Source of the DNA: an uncultured Roseateles sp. | GTDB lineage: Bacteria > Pseudomonadota > Gammaproteobacteria > Burkholderiales > Burkholderiaceae_C | Assembly (NCBI RefSeq): GCF_945956965.1 | Contig: NZ_CAMFJS010000001.1 | Location: 186,001-250,000 of the forward strand | Reading direction: 5' to 3' | DNA length: 64,000 bases | Shown here: one piece after another, positions 9,301 through 21,300 of the stretch | How the letters are laid out: each line of letters starts with the position of its first letter | Position numbering within the stretch: position 1 is the stretch's first letter | Translations under genes and position numbers: made by a program | The notes under the pieces: model-generated | What the model saw: the letters and a program-made list of their open reading frames with translations, nothing else | The model's database searches: none | Told to the model about the DNA's origin: nothing

Positions 9301-12300
9301 CCGGCGCGGGCCAGGCTGAGTTCGGGCGTGTCCAAGCTCAAAGCACTGGCTTCAGTGCCAAGACTGCCGGTGCCGCCGACCAGCACCAAGGAAGAGCCCT
9401 TGATGGCCCAGGCCGGCCCCGCATTCGTGATGCCATCCTGGGCCAACAGGCGCACGTTTCCTAGGCTCTGCACCTTGCCAATCGCAAGGCCGCCTAGGGC
9501 TTGTACATTGATCGAGCCCCTCGCCGTCGCGTCGAACTGGGACTTGGCTTCGACGAACAGCGGGCGTATGTCCTTGACCTTGAGGCCGATCGGCTTGCCT
9601 TTCGTGTCGGTCATGAGTTGCACATCGCCAGGTGCCATGGCCTGCGAAAGCGCGTAGCGCTGCTCATCGCTGAGCGCGTTGCCGAAGAACAGGTACAGGT
9701 CGGGATTGTTGCGGCCCAAGGTACCCTTGGCAGCGGAACTGTTCACGCTGACCTTGCGGCCCGAGATATTGAGGTGGTCGATGGCGGTCGTGCCACCGCC
9801 AGGTTCGCCGAAAGCCGTGCTGCGAATGGAGTTCTGCAGCCGCTCGGCGCCCCAATAAGTGCCGGTATATTGGCCCAGCAGCGTGTCGCCGCTGAACTGG
9901 TAGCTGGGGTCATAGCTCGTGAGCTTGTCGCCTGGCACCTGGACCCCAAAGTCCGCCACCAGTGCGGCAAAGCGCTGGTTGACATAGGCCTGCAGTTGCT
10001 CATCCGACGGCGTGCTGCCGATCACGGTGGCCGCCATCTGGCGGATTGCATCGCGTCCGGCTGCGGTCAATTGACCACCCACCGTGGCGTTCTTGAGCGT
10101 CCAGTACTCGTTGTAACGGTCCGCGCTGAAGCGATATGTGCTGTCTTTGCTCTGGAACGCGGCCTGAGACTTCCATTGGGACTCACCCAAGGCAATGTCA
10201 AAGCTGTGGGTGTAGCGAGACAACAAGGTGTTGGCCCAGTCGTTGACCTCGGCGTCCGTGGGATTAGAGACGCTGCGCACGGCAGCCGTCTGCGCGCGCA
10301 ACTTGCTGAGGCCCTCAGCGCTCAGCGTGAGCTTGCCATCAGCACCCAAGCTGCCCAGGCTGCGCAAGGTCCAATAGTCGCGGTAGTCGCGATTCACCTG
10401 CTGGTCCAGCGGGGTGATGGTGTGCTTGTAGTAGTCCAGCACGCTGGCGGTCTTGTCACCGCTGATCTTGAGAGTCTGCTCCCAGAGTTGCTGCAACTCG
10501 CTCTCACTGCGGCTGGCGCGGCCTTGGCCGTCCTGGCCGTCAAACAAGCTGCCTTTGCTGTTGACGAAGACATTGCCATCCGCCGCCGTGATCTCCACCA
10601 CACGGGTGTCACCGCCCGTGAGATTGAGATTGATGTCGCGGTTGGCCGTGACCGTGAGCAAACCCCGTTGTTCGGCAGCCGCGCCGATGCCCTTTACCTC
10701 GATATTGAGCGGGTCACCCACACCTGGTCCGCCCACGCGGCCGGTGCTGCTCAGACGGACGTCATAGCCCTTGAGCGTGACATCATTGCTCGTGCTGGTG
10801 ATGTCGCCGATCGCACTGAGCCTAAGTTGCTGGCCATCGCCAACCGACGCACCTGCCAATCTCAGGGTCCCTAGGGATTCGATCGCGGTACTTCCACCAC
10901 TGACGCTGTAAAGATGGTCGGAAAGGCTCACTCGTAGTGCCTGATTCTTGCCGACGCCACGGATATCGCCGCCAACATCGAGTACCAGTCCTCCTGTGCT
11001 GATTGAGCCGCCATCGGCGAACAAGTTCTTCGTAACCTTCAGGGTTGTGCTGCCGCCCGGGTTATTCAGCGGCTTTCCGAGATAGGTGTCGGCATTGGAG
11101 CTGATCACCACGCCGGCGGTGCTGGACGAACTGAACCCGACATCAATGCCGTAATCGGCCCGGATGCTGCTGGTTTGGGTGAGCGTGACCTGGGTGGCGA
11201 TGTTCCAGATTCTCTGTGCCCTATCCTGATTTTCTGGGTACTTGTAGCGGACCAACCACTTTGCACCGAAGGTGGTGTCCTGGGTCAGTCCGGAGGAGTA
11301 GGTAGACCCGTCCCCAGATCCGATGATGACCCTGGATACCGCGGGCGTCCAGGTTGGCTCCTGGGCGCCGAAAGCAAAGCTCCACGAGCCTGCATAGGCG
11401 TTCCACCAATCACCGCCATTGAAAGCGAAGGCGCGCGTGGCCGTTGCCGTGCGAGTCCACTGGTAGCGTTGACCCTGCAGAGGGTCGTAGGCCGTCGTGC
11501 TGGCACCCTGTGTGCCCGCGGTCGGCGTCAGGTCCTTGTAGTCGGATTCGCTGTAGCTTTGGTAGACATTCGGCGCGCCGCCGTCCTTGCTGACCCACCA
11601 TGTGGTGAGCGGCGCTTCCACTTCTTCGCCCCGCTTGTTAGTGATCTTTGCCGTGCGGTTGTGGTCGGTGATCTTGATCACGCCTTGGCCGCTGGCCGCG
11701 CCGGATTCGATGCGCGGCAGGTCCAGGGCGTAGCCCGATTGGTTGTTGATTTTGAGGTCGAGCGGCCCGCTGACGAGTTCGATCTTGGAGCGATTTCTGC
11801 CGTCAGGGTTGCTATTGAGGATCTTGCCGTTCAGGGTGATGGAACCCACGCTCGGCGTGCCAATAGGATCCAGACTGACCAGACCAGTCTTGGGGTTGTA
11901 GGTGACTCTGACCTCAGCGCTGTTGGCACCAAAGACCAAGGGACTATCGGGTCCGTAGTCAGAGGGAATCGTGAAAACACCGTTGCTGTCTAACTTGAAA
12001 CGGTGTGAAGTTCGGCATGCTTCGTCGGCTACGCAATCAAAGAACCCCATTCGGGGTTTCGATAGATCCCAAATATTGCTCCTGAAGATTTTTTTATTTG
12101 TAATCGTGACATCCACTTTGGGATTGCCCGCCCTGATGTCCGAGTTCACATCGATGTAATCGGCCGCAATATTGACGGTATTGGCAAAGGATCTGCCACC
12201 TGGCTTGCTGGGCGTCCCACCTGGGGTCTGGCCCGGCATCGTCAACGGCATGACCCTCAGAGTGTCAAAGTAGTATCTGCCATCGTACCAATCAAGACTA

Positions 12301-15300
12301 GCCCCGCGGTCAGGCACGTTGCCAAGGTTCTGGTTGAACAGGTAGCCATTGATGCAAATACGCTTGTCAAAATTAGCGCAGTTGCCCAGGTTTTGCTTGA
12401 TGCCCTGCAGCACGCGCGAGTACTCTTCATTGTCTATTGAGGCCCCTCCCAGATTGTCCCGATAGTAGGCGTACGCCGCCGTGTTAATGAAGTCATCAAC
12501 CGACTTGGGCAGCAGCTTCTGGTCTTCTTGCCACCAGATGGACTGTGGCGAGCCTCCTGCCGACCAATAGCCCTCAGCCCGAATCACGGCCGTTCCCTTG
12601 GGCGCGTCAACTTTGTAATTCAGGGCCTCGTAGCCACCGGCCCAGACATTGCCGCTGGCGTTGATCAGATCGATGTTGCCACTGACATTGCGCAGGGCAT
12701 TGGTCACACCCGGCACTGCCTGGATCACGATGTCTCCGGCCCCCTCGCCGCGCGTGTTCGCCAGCTTGATGGATGGCATCCCGCCTGGATCCAGCGCCAG
12801 CACCGTCAGCGAGTCGGGCTTGCGCGCCGAGCCGGTGTAACTTACGTTACCGCCTGCACTGGACTCAGGAATGACCAACTGATTGCCGATCAAGTACCAC
12901 TCGCTCCCGTTGTTCACATTGATCTGAGGTCCACCCTGCGCACGAAGGCTGCCATTGCCAGCCAGGCTCTTCGCATCCACCTCGATATTGCCGCCAGCCG
13001 CCACTAGGTCGGGCAGCACATAGGCGCCGATCTGTGCGTCAGGCACCTTGCCCAGAGTGAGCTTGGCATCGGCGGTGTAGTACTTGGATGGGTTGAAGCC
13101 AACGATCTTGGCGATGTAGCCGATCGGGCGCAGCGCTTCGGCGGCGTCGACGAATTTCCCTTCAGAGAGGTAGCGGCCCTGCTCGTCCATCGTGAAGACG
13201 CGCACGGGCAGCTTGGTGTCGGGCGTGTCGGGCGTGCGCTGGCTGAGCGTGCCACCACTTTCAATGGTCAGGTCCCAAAGGCGGTAGTAGCCCGCGGTTA
13301 CTTTGCCCTGAACATTGATGGCACCCTCGAAAAGCGGCACTTCCGGATTCGATTGATCCTTGCTGGTACTGAAGAGGTCGAGATAGGGGTTGTGGCCTTT
13401 GCCCGAGGCCAGGGTCGACTCGTCGGCCTTGGACGCACGCAGGTAGACGCTGCGGCCTGCCTGCACCTGGCTGCCTGCGGCCAGATCGAGCGAGCTGCGT
13501 TGTTCGGTGGCGGCGTTGGCCCCGTTCGTGTATGAGATCGGGACGACCGTGTTGGTGTAGACGTCGGTCTGTGCCTGGGCCTTCAAGCGATTCATCGCTG
13601 TGTCAGCGCTGCGGCCGTTGGCGAGGCTGATATTGCCGTAAGCATTCAGCAGCGCGTTAGCTTGCACATCGATCTTGTCGGTCTGCTTAGCCAGCGCGCT
13701 GCTGGTGCCGCCCGTGATGCCCACCGCGCCGTAGGTCTTCACCAAGGCGGTAGCGGACGCCACGTTCAGTGCGCTAGTCCCGAGAATCAAGTCCCCAGCG
13801 CTGCGCAGCTTGGCATCCTCCCCGATGGTGACGGTGTTGGCGCCTACGGTCGTGCTCTCAACCATCGCTTTCGGCGAGGCGATCAGGCCGCCGGTGTTGA
13901 GCGAGCCGGCGGTGTACGTCTGCAAGTCCGTGCTCGCCACGATGGCGAGAAGGCCTGCGCTGTCGCTGGCGGGGTCGCCAATGACGTCCAGTTGAGCGTC
14001 TTTGCCGACCTCGGCTTTGGAACTGGTGCTGAAGCTGGTTTGCGCCAGAACGGCGCTGCCATCGAAGACGCCGCCCGATGCCCCGGCGGCGTTGTCGCCG
14101 CTGCCGGTCTCGGTCGCCTTGTTGCTGGCATTGACCCTGATATTCAGCCCCTCGACGCGCACGCCCGCGCCCAGGCTGCTCGCCACGCTGGTATCAACCT
14201 GGGCTTTCGCATTGGCACCGCTACCGCCAAGCACTGAAGCGTTGACCGAGTCGGCATCGGCGCGCACCTGGGCCTCATGGCGCGCATCGAAGCTCAGTGC
14301 GCCGCCGCGCACGATGTAGTCGTCCGGCTTGCCTAGCGCGCTGGCGCCGGCCGCGCTGAGCTTGGCGCTGGTGTGAGTGTCGTCCTTGACCTCGGCCTGG
14401 GCGGCATGGCCCGAGATCAGTGCGCCGCCCCCTGCCGTGGCCTGGGCGGTGGTCGTGTCAACACCCTTGGCACGCACATCCAGATCACCGAGGCGCCAAA
14501 CATTGGTCTTGACATTGCCCAGGGTGCTGCGAATGCTGGCGCCGGTCTCGGCCTTGGCCACATTGCTGCCCAAGGCCAGTACGCCGCCCATGGTCACACC
14601 CAAGCTGCGGGCAGCCTGGGTGGCCGCGTGATCGGCCAGAAGCATCACGGCGCCATCTGGCAGTTTGGTGTTGTCGCCAATGCTGGCGGTGATGGCGGCG
14701 GTATTGCGCACGCGTGCATCAGCGGCGCTGGCGCCCAGCAGCAAGCCGCCGCCCGACGCTGTGCTGCTGGCCTTGATGAGGTTGTTCGCGTTTTCGCTGG
14801 CCTTGACCACGAGGGTAGAACCATTGTCGAACTCGACGTTGTCGCCGACCTGCGCCGCTGTTTCTCCCCCCATATTGGACTGGGAGACGGAGGCACCGAT
14901 CTGCAGGCCCACAGCCACGCCCAGGCCGTCGGCGCGGCTGTCCAGGCTGGCGCCGCGCGTGGCCAGCACATTGACGCGCTGGTTCGGCGCCAGGACGGCA
15001 CCACCGACCTGGATCTTGCTGGCATCGCCGATGCCTGCAATGACCTTGATGCGATCGTTGATGAGGCCTGCTGCACCGTTGCCTGCGCCGACCAGCCCGG
15101 CCGCTACAGCCAGCGACTTGACCTCATTCTGCTGGGCCGTGGTGGCGGCAATATCAAGCATGCTGGCGGCGACGCTCTGTTTGCTGTCCCCCGCCTTGTT
15201 GAACCACGCCTGCACCTCACCTTCACGGTCCAGGCTGGCCACAGCGATGCCTGCTGCGCCCTTACCCACAGCGGCACCGACGTTTTCGGCCTTGGCCGAG

Positions 15301-18300
15301 GTGCCGTCGGTCGCCTTGATCGACACCTGTTTGGCTTCCAGCGTTCCGCCGCCCTGCGCTGACACATCGTTCTGCAGATGGGCGATGCCCACGGAGGCAC
15401 CCAGACCCACATAGCCACCGGCGGCGCCGGCCATGGTCATCAAATCCAGCGCCTTGCCACCGCCCTTGTCAGACGAATTCGACGTAATTTCAATCACGCC
15501 ACCGGACTCGATGGTGCTGCCCTTGGCCTCGGCCGCGCTGGCATTGCGCACAAAGCTCACGCCCACCGAGCCGCCGATACCGACTTGCAAGCCCAAGCCG
15601 ACTGCGCCCGCGATGTTCTTCAATGCGGTTTGCTGCAGGGAGGTGATGCTCACATCCTTGGCCGCCCGGACCGTGCTGTTGCTCACGGAGGCGGTGACGC
15701 TATTGGCCCCCGCGGCTCTTAGCGTGCTGGACAGGTCGCGCTTGCTCTGCGCTTGCACGCTGCTGCGTTCCTGAGTAGATAGGGCCTCACCCGTCTCGCC
15801 GAGGCGATCGCTATTGGCCAAACTAGCCGCCTTATCCATGAGCTGGCTGCCCTTGGCCTCGCCGCCGCTCCCAAAGGCGTCAGACCCTGGCGAGCCGATG
15901 CCGGTCATGGTCAAGGAGATCGCAAATCCTAGTGCGGACTGGGCTGAGCCGCCCACGCCCACCGCGGCGGCGAACTGGTCCTGGCTGTTGAGCGCGTTCA
16001 CCTTGAGGTCCTGGGTGTCCACCTCGCTGTCCTTGACCTCGGCCGTCACATTGTTCTTGGTCACCAAAACGGAGATCGTGCCACCGACACCCGGGCCCTT
16101 GTCCAAGCTGACGCCCGCAGCACCGCTGATCTGCTTGACCAAGCCGTGGTCGGTCGCACGCACGCTCAAGATGCCCTGGGGCAAGGCATGACTGGGGACG
16201 CTGCCGCTGCCCTCTGACGCGGTACCGCCACTTCCGCCGCCGCTACTGCTGTCAACATAGGTCCAGTTGGCGGGTACCCCAACCTCCAGGTCGGCCTGAC
16301 TCACACGCGCCGTGGTGCTGTTGGTGATGACGTTGACGGCGCCGATGGCCGCCACGCTGGTGTCTTTGCCGGCCCCCAGGGCGAGGGTGAAGGAATTGGT
16401 CTGGCTGACGCTGTCAGCGCTGACGTCGATATTGCCGCCACTGCTGACCGCGGTGGCATGCGAGGCGTCGCTGTCGCGGCCAATCAAGGCCTTGGTGCCG
16501 GCGTCAGAAACCGTCACCGAGAGGGCGCCGGCCCCCACCACGCCCTTGGACAGTCCGCCGGTGCCAGTGATGAGGTTGAGGGTCGAGCTGTTGTCAGCGT
16601 CTACGCTCACATCCCGACCCGCGCGCGTGTCGCCGCCCAGGATGCTGGCTTCCACATCGCCGTCGAAAACAACCACGCCCACCGAGCCCGCGAATGCCCG
16701 GTCTCCGCCAGCCGCGCCCGCCAGAATGCCCGACTGCGCCGACTCATTGCGCGCCACCACCTTGACGTCGCGTGCGGCCTTGACCGTACTGTCGCGGATG
16801 GACGCCGTGGTGCCAGTCAGAAAGACATCGCTGCCCAAGGCGGCGGCCGCCCCGGTACCGAGGGGCCAGCCACCACCTTGTTCGGCGCCACTCAAGCCGA
16901 TGCCGGCGCTCAGGCCGAAAGTGCTCAACACATGATGGCTGCTGGCCTTGAGAGCCACGTCCTGGTCAGAATCGGCCGCGCAGCGCTGATTGATATCTGC
17001 ATGGGCCACTTCGGCCACTGTCTTTGCATCGATGAGATGGGCACCCGCGTTGGCCCCCAGGCCCACATCGTCTGCAGCCCCCCCCGCATTGGTGTCAAAA
17101 GAGAGCACATGGCGCATCGAGGTGGCGTTCACGGCCAAGCCCTTGACCGTCATCCGGCCCTCGGACATGCGGCCACGCGTGACGTCATAGCGTTGCATGG
17201 CATCCATGCCGTCGAAACCGCTCGGGTCGCCGCCCGGCGCGGCCACACCCGGCAAGGCCTGGGTCAGGGTGCCATCGTTGACTTGCAAGCCATCGCCCTT
17301 GCCCGTGGCATCCAGCTTAACTCGGGCCGATTGCCCATCCCCGCCTATGCTGGCCCGGGTGACACCGCGCACCACGTTCACCGTGGTCGACAGGCCCACG
17401 CCGCGGGATTCGCCCAGGCCCAGGGCTCCGCCAAAGCTCTTGATGTCGTCCTGAGCAGTGGCCTCGACCGCCACGCTGCCATCGGCGCTCAGGTCCGCAC
17501 CCCGACCGATCGCGGCCGCCACATTGGTTTCCACCACATTGACCGCCACCGAGCCCGTGCCGCCCTGCTGATTACCGACGGCCACGCCATAAGCAGCATT
17601 GGTGATCTTGCTATCACTGGAAGCCGCCACACGCACATTGCCTGCGCTCGACACGCCGGTGCCATCGCGCTGGCCGGCGACGTCCGTGCCTTGCAGCTCA
17701 GCGGTGATGCTGCCGTGGATGTGGGTGGATGCGATGGCCGCACCCAGCGCCTTTTTCATATCGCTGACGGTGAAGGCACCCGCGCCAAAGTCCACCTCCG
17801 AGCGGTCGGCCGCCATGATGGCGACATGGCCCGTGGTGCTGAGCGTGCTACCCGTTAGACGGGCTGAGGTGGTATTGCTGAGGTCGTTGACGCTGAGGGC
17901 GCCGTTGAAGGCCGATGCGGCGGCGCCGCCGCCGGCCAGGCCCACGCCGATCATCTGCGCATTGGATTTGGCATGAACCTGCAGAGCATCCACTTTGGAG
18001 GCAAGCGTCAGCGTGGAGCGTTCCACCGCTGCCTCACGCGTCTGGCTGATGGTGTTAATCGTGAATGCCGCTCCACCCGCCTTGTCTTTGGAGAAACCGA
18101 CCGAACCCGCGCCGGTGTAAACCCGCGAGGCCATGCCAGCGCTATCTCCGGCCGTCACATCCAGGGAAGAGGCGGTGATGCTGGAATCGCTAACGCCGGC
18201 GCTCGTACGCGCCTTGGCGACGTTGATGACGTAGCTGCCGTTGATGACCGACTTTTCCCCATAGCCCCCCGCAGCCGCCACATTGATCTGCTGGCTGGCG

Positions 18301-21300
18301 GTGCTTGCATCGATCTGAGCAGCCCCATTACCCGTGTTGATCGTGGCGCTCTGGATCAGGGCCTCACCCACCGAGTTGTCCACGGCCAGACTACCTGCCA
18401 GGCCACCTGCTATGCCGCGGAGGGAGACGCCCACGGCACCTGCTAAGGTGAAGCTGCGACCTCGAGTCGCCGCCGTCACGCCCAGTCCTGTGTTTGCAGT
18501 CGTGGTGATTGTGGTGGACTTGTTCTTCGCGCCCACGCGAGCGGTGGCGCGGCTGTCGTTGACCGTGATCGAGGTCGAACCGATAGCGGCCAACTTGTCA
18601 TCGGTACCGGCCACACCCAGGCTGGCATTGACCACCAGGGCCGCATCGGTGGCATCCACATGGAGGCTCGCAGCCTCCACGGTCGCGCCCTCGACAAGCG
18701 CCTCGTGAACCAGAGCCACCCGGCTGGCCGAAGTGGCCGCGCCGGCCGTTTTGCCCTCGCCCGCCGCCACGCCGAGGGCCGCACCGATTACAAGTGCGCC
18801 AGGCTGGCTGCTGCCGATGGATTGGCCACCAAAGCTGTCTTGATCGCCAGCGCGCAGCGATGCGCCGAAGTCATAGCTGCTGTCAGCTGCCGGTGTGCCG
18901 TTGGCCGCCAGCAGGATGTTGACCCGGGTCTTGATGGCGTCCGGCACGACATCCGTGGCCTGCACGGTCACAGCGCCGTTGCCCTTGACACTGCTGACCA
19001 CACCCTCGCGGTCGACGATATGCGCCTTGGTGCTGTTCTCCAACTCGGCGAAGACCATGCTGGCCTGCAGAGTGTTGGCATCGTCCTCGGCGCTGATGCC
19101 CACGGACGTCGCACCAAGACCCAACACAACTGGGTCGTAGGCCAGCACATCAACACTGGAGAGTTGGCTGGTCGTCACCCCGGCCACGCGGGACTCGACC
19201 TTGTTGTGCACCAAACCCACGACCACGGACGCCCCCACCGCGCCGCCCTCTGAGCCTTGCACCGTCAGCGCACCGGCGCCGACCCCGGTCTCGGTCTTGT
19301 CGTAAGCAAGCACCTCCACAGCGCTGCGGTGTGCTTCGCTGCCCTCGATGGTGCTGCGATCAATCGCTGCGGCGGTGTTGTTGCCGGACTGCGTCATCGA
19401 GTACGACGTACTCACCATATAGCTCGGCTTGTTGCCGCTGCTGCCGGCGATGCCCAGGCCCGCCGAGATGCGCTGGCCCGACGCCAGGCTCTGCACGCCA
19501 ATTTTGCCGAAGTCCTTGAGGCTGCTGTTGACGATGCTCGCGCTGGTGTCATTGCCCTCGATATCGATCGCCAGGGCACCGGAGACGCCATAGCCAGCCT
19601 TGGTTTTAGGCGCGTTGAGCTTGAGCAGGGCTGCCGTGCCCGAGACGGCGTACTGGTGGGTCTCGTTGCCGGCGTGCACCAGGGCCCAGCTGGGGTCGTC
19701 CGCCCCAGCCGCCTTGCTAGCAGTGTTCACGAGGGTCGCGCCGTCAAGCACGGCCGTGGTGTCCAGATTACCCAGATTGACACTGGTGCTGGCGGCTCCG
19801 GTCAGCGAGATCGAGGTTTGCTTGGGCGGCTTGGGCTGTACATTCTGCTTGGTGGAAACCGCGCCAGCCAGTTCATTCCTGAACTTGGCAATACGGCCAT
19901 CGCCATCGCTGGCAATGGACTGGGCCGCATAGTTGCGTAGCTTTTCGGTTCCGGTCTTGATCTTGTCGAAGGTCTCGGCGAGCACCCCTTTGCCATTGGG
20001 GTCAACACCGGTTTCCACGGAGGCTGCCGATGCGCTGATGGCGCCGCTACTGCCCTGGGTATCGGCCTGCACTCGAACCGTTGCAGCGTCCACTTTTCCC
20101 GTACCGGTGCTGGCGGAGAAGTCGGCCGGGCGAACGTCGCCCACCGCAAGGCTGCCCGGATCGGCAATGGCGGCCAGGGTGCGGCCGTCAAGCTCATTAA
20201 CCGCCACCGCGATGCCCACCGAGGCTTGGTTGGCGCCATATGCGGCTGCACCTGCAGCACTCCAGACCGAGACGTCCTCAAGCGCAGCAATGTCCAGGGT
20301 CTTGGCCGTGACTTGTGCCTTGCTGGAAAGTACGGCCACGGTCTTGTTATCGAGCTTGGAATAGGCCGCGATCAGGTTGGCCGCCACGCCCCCGCCCTTA
20401 CCCGCCGTTGGGGCCACGGCGATGATGCGGTCCTGGCTGTCCGCCTGCAGGGCCAAGCTGCCAGCTTCAGCGTAGAGTTTGGCGCCGTCATCCGCACCCG
20501 CCACTGTCAGGTGCTGGGCGGCGGCATAGTTGAACGCACCTCCCGCGGCATTGGTGCCGGCCTGCGTGCCGAAGTTGAAGCCGTTGATATCCACCGGCTG
20601 ACCGGTGAGCGTCAGCGAGGCCGACTGGTTCAGGGCTCTGAGTTGCAAGGCCTTGTCGAAGCCGGCCTCCTGGTTGAGCCGGGTCGCTTCATTCAGGTCG
20701 CCGGGCGAGGTCCATTTGACGTCCCAGGGCTGGTCGTTGCCGGCGGCGGTGACTTTAGCTCCGGCCCCCAGCCACGATTTGGCGCTGTTCTTGAACGAGG
20801 TCCAGTTCACTGCGCCCGCAACCGCCCCTGCCTCGGCGTTGTTGGTGCTTCCCGGCTCTTGCTGGGCCACAGCACGTGCCCAGGATGTGAATACGTATTC
20901 CGGTATTCCGAAGTTAGGGGGACTGAAACGCGTGAACAACTCGGAGGGTGCCTTCCAGGCTTCGCTGTTGAAACCTGCCAGCCAGGTCACGTCCAGAGGC
21001 TGGAAGACGTGAGCCTGAACACCAATATGTGAGCCCGTGACTTCCGCCTTCTCACCCACAGTGGCCTCGGCATTGTGTTCGTATTGCCCCACTGCGACGG
21101 CGGCACTGCCAGCGGGCTGGCTCAGCTTGGCATTCTTGGTGTTGACCGTGCTGTCCGCGATGTTGTGAATCGCGCGGTCTTCCGTTTGTGCGACGACGGC
21201 CACATTGCCGGCGGCCTTGACCACGGCCGCGTTGCCAATTCTGGCGGCCGAGCTGAGATCGGTCTCATTGAACGTCACGACGGCGCTGGCCTTGAGCGGA

